DNA from: Butyrivibrio sp. UBA3740
GTDB taxonomy: Bacteria > Bacillota > Clostridia > Lachnospirales > Lachnospiraceae
DNA: 6,481 bases
Assembly (NCBI GenBank): GCA_002372465.1
Contig: DFGW01000231.1
Coordinates: 1 to 6,481, forward strand
Direction of reading: 5' to 3'
Part shown: positions 1 through 5,687 of the stretch, in pieces
Position numbering within the stretch: position 1 is the first letter of the stretch
Layout: each line of letters starts with the position of its first letter
The notes under the pieces: generated by a model
Database searches by the model: none
What the model saw: the letters and a program-made list of their open reading frames with translations, nothing else
What the model was told of the DNA's origin: nothing
Position numbers and translations under genes: made by a program

Positions 1-998
1 ATGAGCATGTCGTCGCTTCTTCCCATAGGCTTGCCCATTCTTACGTGGGTTCTTCCACAGGAGCATTTTTCTCTGGTGAGAGTGCAGATGTCTCTTGTAC
101 GATATCTGATCATGGGGAAGGCTTCTTTATCAACTGCAGTAAATACCAGCTCGCCCTGGCTTCCCTCAGGAAGTACTTCCTCTGTCTCAGGGTCGATGAT
201 CTCAGCGATAAAGTGATCCTCGTTGATGTGCATTCCCTTCTGGGCTGAACACTCGAAGGCAACTCCCGGGCCGGAAAGCTCTGTAAGACCGTAGATATCA
301 TATGCCTTGATGCCCATGGTCTTCTGAATGCTCTGGCGCATCTCCTCACTCCAGGCCTCTGCACCAAAGATACCTGCCTTAAGAGGAATATCATCAGGAC
401 TATAGCCCAGCTCCTGCATGCGCTCGCCAAGGTATGCAGCATAGCTTGGTGTGCAGCAAAGGATAGTAGCTGAGAGATCTTTTATAAACATGATCTGTCT
501 GTCGGTGTTTCCGGAACTGATGGGAACTGTAAGACAACCAACCTTGTGTGAACCGCCGTTTAAGCCGGCTCCACCTGTAAACAGTCCAAAGCCGTAAGCA
601 ATGTGACAAACGTCATCCTCTGTTCCTCCTGCAGCCATGATGGCTCTTGCGCAGCAGTCTTCCCAGAGATCCAGGTCATGCTGTGTATAAAAGGCGATAA
701 CTCTTTTGCCTGTGGTTCCTGATGTGGAATGGATCCTGACACATTCACTTTTAGGAACACCCAAAAGGCCGTAGGGATAAGCATCTCTGAGATCAGCCTT
801 TGAGAGGAAGGGGAGCTTGTGAAGGTCGTCCACTGACTTGATGTCGTCAGGACTTACACCTTTTGCTTCCATCTTTTTGCGGTAGTAGGGAACATTGTCC
901 CAAACGTGTTTGACCTGCTTTACCAGCTTCTCAGACTGGATCTCCCTTATTTTCTCATAAGGGGCGCACTCAATTTCCTGTTGAAAGTATCGCTCCAT
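1..998 (-). CDS. paaK: Phenylacetate-CoA ligase family protein, C-terminus cut by window edge
   Basis: AMP-forming ligase of the PaaK family, expected to convert an arylacetate (phenylacetate or indoleacetate type) plus ATP and CoA to the aryl-CoA in the cytoplasm. The 332 visible codons begin MERYFQQEIE. They contain the P-loop STSGTTGK (residues 91-98), the glycine-rich YGFGLFTGGAGLNGG (135-149), the adenylate-binding YDIYGLTE (233-240), RYRTRD (298-303) and the hinge start GRSDDML (326-332). Family members are about 430 residues, so roughly 100 residues (the C-terminal lid) lie beyond the left edge. The start is set by GGGAGGAG shortly upstream of the ATG at 998. It lies 39 bp after iorB on the same strand, with no terminator between, so it is the third gene of the ior operon. 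This placement supports a substrate shared with IorAB. The exact acid cannot be read from sequence. The family call is firm; the substrate is inference. Confidence 0.93.
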   Translation of the reverse strand, partial: MERYFQQEIECAPYEKIREIQSEKLVKQVKHVWDNVPYYRKKMEAKGVSPDDIKSVDDLHKLPFLSKADLRDAYPYGLLGVPKSECVRIHSTSGTTGKRVIAFYTQHDLDLWEDCCARAIMAAGGTEDDVCHIAYGFGLFTGGAGLNGGSHKVGCLTVPISSGNTDRQIMFIKDLSATILCCTPSYAAYLGERMQELGYSPDDIPLKAGIFGAEAWSEEMRQSIQKTMGIKAYDIYGLTELSGPGVAFECSAQKGMHINEDHFIAEIIDPETEEVLPEGSQGELVFTAVDKEAFPMIRYRTRDICTLTREKCSCGRTHVRMGKPMGRSDDML

Positions 999-1037
999 TT
1001 TATCTCCTCCCAATTCAATCAAAATGTTTTTTACAAT

Positions 1038-1613
1038 TCACGCGTGATTCTTGCCAAGCTCGAAAGCCTTCTTGTTCATCTCCAGGAACTTAGGCGGCAC
1101 GTTTGCCTCCAGGGACTTCATCCAAGCTTCTTCGGGCAAATCGAAGTAGTGGGAAAGTCTTCCCAAAAGCACGATGTTTACAGCCTTTGCAGAGCCTGCC
1201 TCCTCTGCCAGTGAGAGGCAGTCCAGGGCATCAACCTTGGCTCCGGTGGCTTTAAGCTTATCCACCAGGTTATCTGGATACTGGGCAGCACCTGTGATAA
1301 CGGGCATAGGATCTATCTGCTGGGTATTGGTAACGATCTGACCATCCTTTTTAAGGAAAGGAAGCCATCTTGCTGCCTCCAGGATCTCAAAGGATACAAT
1401 GAAGTCTGCCTGTCCCTTGTCGATGACCGGTGAAAAGACCTTGTCGCCGTATCTTACATAGGTTACAACGGAGCCACCTCTCTGGCTCATGCCGTGTACC
1501 TCTGATACTTTTACGTCATAGCCCTGGGACATAAGAAGGTGTCCCAGAAGCTTACTTGCAAGAAGTGAGCCCTGTCCGCCAACGCCCACTATCATAATGT
1601 TCTTAGTGTTCAT
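1038..1613 (-). CDS. iorB: Indolepyruvate:ferredoxin oxidoreductase, beta subunit
   Basis: Small subunit of the two-subunit, thiamine-diphosphate-dependent indolepyruvate ferredoxin oxidoreductase. With IorA it catalyses aryl-pyruvate + CoA + oxidised ferredoxin to aryl-acetyl-CoA + CO2 + reduced ferredoxin, reversibly. The 191-residue product has the usual family length. It is a single 2-oxoacid oxidoreductase gamma/catalytic-type domain, with the N-terminal glycine loop GVGGQGSLLASKLL (residues 10-23) and the conserved GMSQRGGSV (41-49). No iron-sulfur cysteine motif is present, as expected, because the clusters are in IorA. The ATG at 1613 follows a GGAG ribosome binding site at 1621-1624 with a 7-nt spacer. 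The gene sits 104 bp downstream of iorA, an unusually long gap for paired subunits, filled by two tandem hairpin elements. It ends 39 bp before paaK. Confidence 0.95.
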   Translation of the reverse strand: MNTKNIMIVGVGGQGSLLASKLLGHLLMSQGYDVKVSEVHGMSQRGGSVVTYVRYGDKVFSPVIDKGQADFIVSFEILEAARWLPFLKKDGQIVTNTQQIDPMPVITGAAQYPDNLVDKLKATGAKVDALDCLSLAEEAGSAKAVNIVLLGRLSHYFDLPEEAWMKSLEANVPPKFLEMNKKAFELGKNHA

Positions 1614-1641
1614 TTTTCTTCTCCTTTTTTCTTGTCCCGCT

Positions 1642-1672
1642 GCACTAAACTCGAAAATACCTTGTTAAGTGC
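1642..1672 (-). repeat. Hairpin element, iorB-proximal copy of a tandem pair
   Basis: This 31-nt imperfect palindrome, read on the minus (transcript) strand, has arms GCACTTAAC and GTTTAGTGC. They pair at 8 of 9 positions with one central T-T mismatch and enclose a 13-nt loop AAGGTATTTTCGA. It lies 17 nt upstream of the iorB ribosome binding site and has no following T run, so it is not an intrinsic terminator. It matches the neighbouring copy at 24 of 31 positions, with stem differences that keep pairing. It may be an mRNA stability or processing element between iorA and iorB, or a member of a dispersed REP-like intergenic repeat family. The role is unknown. Confidence 0.75.
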
Positions 1673-1685
1673 ACGTGACTGGTTC

Positions 1686-1716
1686 GCACTAGGCTCGATA
1701 ATACCTCACCAAGTGC
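1686..1716 (-). repeat. Hairpin element, iorA-proximal copy of a tandem pair
   Basis: Second 31-nt copy, 44 bp from the first in start-to-start distance, beginning 1 nt after the iorA stop codon on the transcript strand. The arms GCACTTGGT and GCCTAGTGC pair at the same positions as in the other copy. Two A-T pairs are replaced by G-C and one C-G by U-G, and the same T-T mismatch is kept. The 13-nt loop is GAGGTATTATCGA, sharing AGGTATT and TCGA with the other copy. No T tract follows. The combination of conserved loop and compensated stem suggests a selected structure or a mobile repeat unit. Confidence 0.75.
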
Positions 1717-1717
1717 T

Positions 1718-3454
1718 CTACACAAAGGCACCAACAGGGCAGAGCTGACTGCATACGTTACAGCCAACGCAAAGTGTGTTGTCGATGGTAGCCTTGCCAT
1801 CCTTCATGGAGATAGCAGGACATCCGATCTTCATGCAGCTCTTGCAGCCAACGCACTTATCTCTGTTTACGTTAAGAGGCGGATTGTGCTTTACATATTT
1901 AAGAAGGGCACAGGGGCGTCTTGAGATGATAACTGAAGGAGCCTCAGCTGCCAGTTCTTCCTTAAGGACCTTGTCGCACTCTTCAAGGTTGTAGGGATCA
2001 ACAACTCTTACACGGTCAAAGCCCATAGCCTTGCAAAGGGCTTCCAGATCGATTTTTCCGGCAGGATCACCCTTGATGTTGTAGCCGGTTGTAGGGTTCT
2101 GCTGGTGACCTGTCATTCCGGTGATGGAGTTATCAACGATGACTATTGTTGAGTTGGACTGGTTGTAAGCAACGTTTGCAAGACCTGTCATACCTGAGTG
2201 CATGAAGGTTGAATCACCGATTACAGCAACAGTCTTTTTCTCGCTCTCTGCACCACGAACCTTGTTAAAGCCGTGAACAGCTCCGATGGATGCGCCCATG
2301 CAAAGGGTCATCTCAATGGCACCAAGAGGTGGAACGGCGCCAAGAGTGTAGCATCCGATATCGCCAAGAACAGTGCAGTTATTCTTTTTAAGTGTATAGA
2401 ACAGGCCTCTGTGAGGGCATCCTGCGCACATTACAGGGGGCCTCATTGGAATTGCCTCGTCAAGTTCAAAGGAGTCCGAAGTCTCTTTTCCGAAGAGCTT
2501 TGCAATGAGGTTCTGGGAGAACTCGTCGCAAACAGGAAGAAGTTCTTTTCCTGTGACGGCAAGGCCCAGGGACTTAACGTGATTCTCGATAATGGGATCA
2601 AGCTCCTCAACAACGAAGAGCTTTTCTACCTTTCCTGCGAAGTCCTTTATGAGCTTCTCGGGAAGGGGATTGGTCATGCCAAGCTTAAGGACGGAAACGC
2701 TGTCCCCAAAAACTTCCTTGACGTACTGGTAGGATGTGGAACCTGTGATGATACCAACCTTGGTATCCCCCATCTCTACGCGGTTTACAGAGCTGGTCTC
2801 TGCAAACTCGATGAGCTTTTTGGTGCGCTCTTCAACGATGGGGTGGCGCTTTTTGGCGTTACCGGGCATCATTACATATTTGGCTATATCTTTTTCGTAT
2901 GGGAAATCAGGAACACTGCGCTCCCCGGTCTCAACCAGTGACTGGGAATGTGCTACTCTTGTGCACATCTTAAGCAGAACCGGTGTGTCGAATTTCTCAG
3001 AAATATCGTAAGCAAGCTTTGTAAATTCAAGGGCCTCTGCTGAATCTGAAGGCTCAAGCATAGGAACCTTGGCAGCGATGGCGTGATGCCTTGAATCCTG
3101 TTCGTTCTGGGATGAGTGCATTCCTGCATCATCTGCCACAACGATTACCATTCCTGCATTTACACCGGTGTAGGACATGGTGTAGAGCGGATCGGCAGCC
3201 ACGTTAAGGCCTACATGCTTCTGGGCACAGAAGCTTCTGCGACCTGCAAGGGATGCGCCAAAGGCGGATTCCATGGCAACCTTCTCGTTGGGAGCCCACT
3301 CACAGTAGATCTCATCATATTTAGCAGCTTCTTCAGTGACCTCAGTACTTGGGGTCCCGGGATAGCTGGATATAAAGCAGACTCCGGCTTCGTAAAGACC
3401 GCGGGCAACAGCCTTATTGCCCAGCATGAGCTGCTTTGCGTTGTTGTCGTTCAT
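1718..3454 (-). CDS. iorA: Indolepyruvate:ferredoxin oxidoreductase, alpha subunit
   Basis: Large subunit of the cytoplasmic, oxygen-sensitive IorAB enzyme, which links aryl-pyruvates to aryl-acetyl-CoA and ferredoxin. Domains in order: the N-terminal pyruvate:ferredoxin-oxidoreductase-type pyrimidine-binding domain with SSYPGTPSTE (residues 29-38); a middle transketolase-like region to about 325; CAGCPHRG (343-350); the thiamine-diphosphate domain with GDIGCYTLG (364-372), GDS (413-415) and DNSITGMTG (441-449). A C-terminal ferredoxin domain carries two 4Fe-4S motifs: C534, C537, C540, C545, then C562, C565, C568, C572. The length of 578 is in the usual range and all cluster cysteines are intact. 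The start ATG at 3454 has AGGAGG at 3462-3467 on the minus strand. It is the first gene of iorA-iorB-paaK and is driven by the promoter at 3555-3583, with a leader of roughly 95 nt. The family is certain. Substrate preference among indolepyruvate, phenylpyruvate and hydroxyphenylpyruvate is not visible. Confidence 0.97.
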   Translation of the reverse strand: MNDNNAKQLMLGNKAVARGLYEAGVCFISSYPGTPSTEVTEEAAKYDEIYCEWAPNEKVAMESAFGASLAGRRSFCAQKHVGLNVAADPLYTMSYTGVNAGMVIVVADDAGMHSSQNEQDSRHHAIAAKVPMLEPSDSAEALEFTKLAYDISEKFDTPVLLKMCTRVAHSQSLVETGERSVPDFPYEKDIAKYVMMPGNAKKRHPIVEERTKKLIEFAETSSVNRVEMGDTKVGIITGSTSYQYVKEVFGDSVSVLKLGMTNPLPEKLIKDFAGKVEKLFVVEELDPIIENHVKSLGLAVTGKELLPVCDEFSQNLIAKLFGKETSDSFELDEAIPMRPPVMCAGCPHRGLFYTLKKNNCTVLGDIGCYTLGAVPPLGAIEMTLCMGASIGAVHGFNKVRGAESEKKTVAVIGDSTFMHSGMTGLANVAYNQSNSTIVIVDNSITGMTGHQQNPTTGYNIKGDPAGKIDLEALCKAMGFDRVRVVDPYNLEECDKVLKEELAAEAPSVIISRRPCALLKYVKHNPPLNVNRDKCVGCKSCMKIGCPAISMKDGKATIDNTLCVGCNVCSQLCPVGAFV

Positions 3455-3534
3455 TTTGTAACCTCCTACCTGTTATTGCTTGGTGCTGTAAGACGCGAAG
3501 CGCCGACATTTGAACAACCGGCATGCGATACCAC

Positions 3535-3544
3535 GCTTTAAAGC
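3535..3544. promoter_or_regulatory. Candidate operator palindrome GCTTTAAAGC at the iorA promoter
   Basis: Perfect 10-bp palindrome about 5-14 nt past the predicted transcription start of the iorA operon, a typical repressor position. It is preserved without change in the copy at 5678-5687. No regulator gene is visible in this window, so the binding protein is unknown. Chance occurrence of one such palindrome is easy; its conservation within the duplicated cassette is weaker evidence than it looks, because the whole cassette is conserved. Confidence 0.45.
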
Positions 3545-3554
3545 ACTAAAGTAA

Positions 3555-3583
3555 AGTATACATAATAAAAAGAAAAAGGTCAA
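3555..3583 (-). promoter_or_regulatory. Sigma-A/sigma-70 type promoter of the iorA-iorB-paaK operon
   Basis: On the minus strand, the -35 is TTGACC (3583-3578), followed by a 17-bp spacer (3577-3561) and the -10 TATACT (3560-3555). The hexamers match consensus at 5 of 6 positions each, with ideal spacing, and the spacer and upstream flank are very AT-rich. The predicted start near 3548 leaves a leader of about 95 nt to the iorA ATG. The same promoter, one base different between the hexamers, is found at 5639-5667. Confidence 0.85.
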
Positions 3584-3632
3584 ATAAAAAGAAGTACTGA
3601 TGCTATGAACGAATCTGCACCTATAATTAGGC

Positions 3633-3661
3633 TTTACCATCCCTGCACTTCGTGGTTTAAT
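3633..3661 (+). promoter_or_regulatory. Candidate promoter of the flavin-binding protein gene
   Basis: TTTACC (3633-3638) and TTTAAT (3656-3661) are separated by exactly 17 bp. The matches to consensus are 4 of 6 and 5 of 6. A start near 3668 would give a leader of about 38 nt to the ATG at 3706. A perfect TATAAT at 3622-3627 is an alternative -10 but lacks a recognisable -35. One of these must serve the plus-strand gene, since the region upstream is transcribed in the opposite direction. Confidence 0.45.
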
Positions 3662-3694
3662 TAATCTATGTGACAGCATTTTGTGTGAAAATAT

Positions 3695-3699
3695 GGAGG
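3695..3699 (+). promoter_or_regulatory. Ribosome binding site that sets the start at 3706
   Basis: GGAGG lies 6 nt before the ATG at 3706. It falls inside the reading frame of the longer alternative beginning with GTG at 3670, which has no such site, so the shorter start is chosen. Confidence 0.85.
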
Positions 3700-3705
3700 T
3701 ATAGC

Positions 3706-4098
3706 ATGGAAAGAGTTGAGAAGTTTTTGAAAGAAGCAGGAACCTATTATCTTGCAACTGTTGAGGGGGATCAGCCCAGAGTAAGACCCTTTGGTACTGT
3801 CAATAACTATGAAGGAAGGCTCTACATCCAGACCGGTAAGGTAAAGGATGTATCCAAACAGATCCACGCCAATCCAAAGGTTGAGATCTGTGCATTTAAG
3901 AACGGCGAGTGGCTCAGAATAGCCTGCACACTGGTTGAGGACAGCACTCTTTCAGCTTGCCAGTCTATGCTTGATGCATACCCTTCACTTCAGGGAATGT
4001 ACAAGGCCGACGATGGCAATACTGAAGTTTTCTATATGAAAGACGCAACTGCAACCTTTAGTTCTTTTACCAAGGCTCCTGAAGTTGTAAAGTTCTGA
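3706..4098 (+). CDS. Pyridoxamine 5'-phosphate oxidase-like flavin-binding protein
   Basis: The 130-residue protein has the split-barrel, FMN-binding fold of the pyridoxamine-phosphate-oxidase superfamily. Members of this short class bind FMN or a related cofactor and often act as small reductases; true PNPOx enzymes are longer. Visible family signatures are YYLATVEGDQPRVRPFG (residues 14-30), the strand that packs on the flavin phosphate, and LYIQTGKVKDVSKQIHANPK (39-58), followed by VEIC. There is no signal peptide or membrane segment, so it is cytoplasmic. The start is fixed by GGAGG at 3695-3699. It is followed 6 nt after its stop by an intrinsic terminator, so it is probably monocistronic. 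It is transcribed divergently from iorA. Substrate and physiological role cannot be assigned. A link to the neighbouring aromatic-acid genes is possible but unsupported. Confidence 0.88.
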   Translation: MERVEKFLKEAGTYYLATVEGDQPRVRPFGTVNNYEGRLYIQTGKVKDVSKQIHANPKVEICAFKNGEWLRIACTLVEDSTLSACQSMLDAYPSLQGMYKADDGNTEVFYMKDATATFSSFTKAPEVVKF

Positions 4099-4104
4099 AA
4101 ATTC

Positions 4105-4150
4105 GACTCCGCTTCAGCAGGTCAAACAGCTGGCGGAGTCTTTTTCTTTT
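4105..4150 (+). terminator. Intrinsic terminator after the flavin-binding protein gene
   Basis: Arms GACTCCGC (4105-4112) and GCGGAGTC (4133-4140) pair perfectly over 8 bp. An inner CAGC/GCTG pairing extends the hairpin, and TTTTTCTTTT (4141-4150) follows directly. The next gene's ribosome binding site AGGGAGG begins at 4151, immediately after the T tract. Confidence 0.93.
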
Positions 4151-4163
4151 AGGGAGGCTGTGT

Positions 4164-4826
4164 ATGGGAAATCTTAAAAATCCAAAGAATATTTTTTACC
4201 TGTCGGTGATAGGTGTCGCGATGTTGGCAATGATCGTGCTGTGCATTGTATACAGCGTAAGGCAGAAATCCTCTGATGAGATTGATGCCGGTACAGCCAA
4301 GGCTTCTGCGGAGCCCAAAAAGGAGAAGGTCCTGGTGACAGTCAGCGTCGATACTGTTGAAGACGGCCTTAGGAACATGGGAACTCTCATCACCCAGGAA
4401 TACTATTTCACCCAGGTTGAGAAGTATACCAAGGACAAGAAGGTTCTGGGTGTGTTCAATTCCTCTTCAGAACTGGCCTACAGCTATGACGGTTCTGTTA
4501 CGGCAGGGATTGATTTTGAAAAGATTGAACTGGAGAAGGACGATGCCACCAAGACCATAGAGGTAAAGATTCCTCCGTCAGAAATACAGACGGTGACTAT
4601 TGATGAATCCTCCTTTAAAGTATTCTCGGAGAAGGACTCCATCTGGAATCCAATGAAGATGGAGGACTACAACGCTTCTCTTGGACAGTTTAAAGAGGCA
4701 GCCAGGCAGAAAGCCCTGGACAGCGGAATCCTTGAAAGATCCGATGAACAGGCAGAGCTTCTCATCAATGGATTTATCAGAAACTACAGCGCATTTTCGG
4801 ATTATCAGATCGACATCAAGCAGTGA
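4164..4826 (+). CDS. DUF4230-type membrane-anchored protein
   Basis: The 220-residue protein has one N-terminal membrane helix (about residues 10-31, FYLSVIGVAMLAMIVLCIVY and flanks) with positive residues on both sides. A lysine/alanine-rich linker (38-55) precedes a single alpha/beta domain. The domain has the layout I associate with DUF4230: VDTVEDGLRNMGTLIT (62-77), a beta-rich stretch including YDGSVTAGIDFEKIEL (108-123), EVKIPPSEIQTVTID (133-147), and a C-terminal helix LGQFKEAARQKALDSGIL (173-190). The function of this family is not known. Start: AGGGAGG at 4151-4157, 6 nt before the ATG. It ends 13 bp before the next membrane protein gene, so the two are surely co-transcribed. There is no room for a promoter between the preceding terminator and this start. 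The topology predicts most of the protein outside the membrane on one side, probably extracytoplasmic. The DUF assignment is from memory of the family pattern. Confidence 0.8.
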   Translation: MGNLKNPKNIFYLSVIGVAMLAMIVLCIVYSVRQKSSDEIDAGTAKASAEPKKEKVLVTVSVDTVEDGLRNMGTLITQEYYFTQVEKYTKDKKVLGVFNSSSELAYSYDGSVTAGIDFEKIELEKDDATKTIEVKIPPSEIQTVTIDESSFKVFSEKDSIWNPMKMEDYNASLGQFKEAARQKALDSGILERSDEQAELLINGFIRNYSAFSDYQIDIKQ

Positions 4827-4828
4827 TC

Positions 4829-4835
4829 GGGAGGG
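4829..4835 (+). promoter_or_regulatory. Ribosome binding site that sets the start at 4840
   Basis: GGGAGGG lies between the stop of the DUF4230-type gene and the ATG at 4840, 4 nt from that ATG. It decides against an in-frame TTG at 4681, which would overlap the upstream gene by 146 bp and add 53 residues of non-hydrophobic, arginine-rich sequence. Confidence 0.8.
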
Positions 4836-4839
4836 AAAT

Positions 4840-5583
4840 ATGGAATCCACAAGTACATTTGATCTAAAGAAAATAACAGCGATTGTCCTTATCCTGCTGG
4901 TTGCCGTCGTCTCTTTTACCGTGATTGCACCCTGGGCAGCATCGCCCGAGACCCATACCCACGCCATCGAGCAGACTGAGGAAAAGGTCGGGACTGTAAT
5001 GACACTCTCGGGCGGGGCAGCAGCCACTTCGGCGACACTGTCACTCCTTCCCGGGGACATGTGCACTCCGATAGCAGAACAGCTGGCAGAGCTTGCCACC
5101 TACTTCCTTGTGATCCTCAGCGCTCTTTACCTTGAGAAATTCATGATAACCATCACGGGATATGTGACCTTCTCTTTCCTTATTCCTCTGGCCTGCCTTA
5201 TATTTTGCGCCGCGCTTATCTGGGATAAAAAGAGCTTTAAAGTGATCGCAGGCAAGATCGCCCTGATCGGCATTGTGATCTATATGATCGTTCCTGCCAG
5301 CGTAAAGCTCTCAGACCTTATCTACGATGCACAGTCGGATCGTATAGACGGCGCAATAACTGAATACAACGAGCTGGAGATTGACGGAGATTCTCAGGAC
5401 GGCTTCTTTAATGAATTCACCACCATCACCACGGAAACCGTAAACCGGGTAACAAACTTTGTTGGAAGCCTGATGGAGTCACTTGCTGTGATGATCGTAG
5501 CTTCCTGCCTGGTTCCTATCCTGGTCTTTGTTCTGCTGATATGGATGGTCAAGACAGTTTTCGGGAATCCGCTTTCCAACTAG
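4840..5583 (+). CDS. Multi-pass membrane protein of unknown function
   Basis: I do not recognise this 247-residue protein. It begins MESTSTFDLKK. Hydrophobic segments are at about residues 12-31, 86-99, 103-127, 136-154 and 213-238, so four or five membrane helices. Between the first and second is a loop with two histidines (THTHAIEQTEEK, 38-49), then small residues and LPGDMCTPIAEQLAEL (70-85). A polar stretch from about 157 to 205, rich in acidic and threonine residues, joins the last two helices. No catalytic motif, transporter signature or nucleotide-binding site is visible. The gene follows the DUF4230-type gene by 13 bp and is followed by a strong terminator, so the two form a unit and their products may act together at the membrane. 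That partnership is inference from position only. Confidence 0.82.
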   Translation: MESTSTFDLKKITAIVLILLVAVVSFTVIAPWAASPETHTHAIEQTEEKVGTVMTLSGGAAATSATLSLLPGDMCTPIAEQLAELATYFLVILSALYLEKFMITITGYVTFSFLIPLACLIFCAALIWDKKSFKVIAGKIALIGIVIYMIVPASVKLSDLIYDAQSDRIDGAITEYNELEIDGDSQDGFFNEFTTITTETVNRVTNFVGSLMESLAVMIVASCLVPILVFVLLIWMVKTVFGNPLSN

Positions 5584-5596
5584 GCAGATCAGTTAA

Positions 5597-5640
5597 AAGA
5601 GGTATCGGTGCGCTCAAGGCATCGGTACTTCTTTTTATTT
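5597..5640 (+). terminator. Long intrinsic terminator ending the membrane-protein pair
   Basis: Arms 5597-5611 (AAGAGGTATCGGTGC) and 5619-5633 (GCATCGGTACTTCTT) pair over 15 bp with three G-T wobbles and a 7-nt loop. Two more A-T pairs can form at the base, and a T-rich run follows from 5632. The right arm coincides with the first 15 bases of the 78-bp promoter cassette, and the -35 of the next gene starts at 5639, so terminator and promoter are interlocked. Confidence 0.88.
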
Positions 5641-5667
5641 GACCTTTTTATTTTTATTATGTATACT
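5639..5667 (+). promoter_or_regulatory. Sigma-A/sigma-70 type promoter of the second acyl-CoA ligase gene
   Basis: The -35 is TTGACC (5639-5644), followed by a 17-bp AT-rich spacer and the -10 TATACT (5662-5667). The predicted start near 5674 gives a leader of about 74 nt. It has the same hexamers and spacing as the iorA promoter, so the two units are expected to share strength and control. Confidence 0.87.
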
Positions 5668-5677
5668 TTACTTTAGT

Positions 5678-5687
5678 GCTTTAAAGC
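5678..5687. promoter_or_regulatory. Candidate operator palindrome GCTTTAAAGC at the second ligase promoter
   Basis: Perfect 10-bp palindrome at about +5 to +14 from the predicted start, the same as at 3535-3544. It follows two further CTTTA words, giving three in 18 bp. This is a candidate site for a shared repressor that is not encoded in the window. Confidence 0.45.

Larger units (their letters stand above)
3526..3603 (-). repeat. 78-bp promoter cassette, copy A (drives iorA leftward)
   Basis: Reverse complement of this segment matches 5619-5696 at 73 of 78 positions with no gap. The unit starts GCATCAGTACTTC, runs through an AT-rich tract, the -35 TTGACC, a 17-bp spacer, the -10 TATACT, three CTTTA words and the palindrome GCTTTAAAGC, and ends shortly after. 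Sequence identity stops sharply on both sides. It sits upstream of iorA. Unlike copy B, its first 15 bases have no pairing partner upstream, so here they do not form a terminator. Confidence 0.9.

Noticed and set aside
1642..1716. The two tandem repeats as a CRISPR array
   Set aside because: There are only two units, they are imperfect at 7 of 31 positions, the 13-nt gap is too short for a spacer, and no cas gene is nearby.
2273..2941. A 222-residue open frame on the plus strand inside iorA
   Set aside because: It lies fully antisense to the highly conserved IorA coding sequence, has no ribosome binding site of note, and its translation has no recognisable family pattern; it is a codon-bias shadow.
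3622..3627. Perfect TATAAT as the main -10 of the flavin-binding protein gene
   Set aside because: No -35-like hexamer lies 16-18 bp upstream and there is no TG extension, so TTTACC-17-TTTAAT at 3633-3661 is preferred; not fully excluded.
3670..3705. A GTG start giving the flavin-binding protein 12 extra residues
   Set aside because: The GGAGG site lies inside this extension and 6 nt before the ATG at 3706, and family members start close to the chosen position.
4681..4839. A TTG start giving the 247-residue membrane protein 53 extra residues
   Set aside because: It would overlap the DUF4230-type gene by 146 bp, adds no plausible domain, and ignores GGGAGGG just before the ATG at 4840.
4578..5099. 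A 173-residue open frame on the minus strand across the two membrane genes
   Set aside because: It is antisense to two well-supported genes with good ribosome binding sites, and its sequence is a low-complexity serine/valine-rich shadow.
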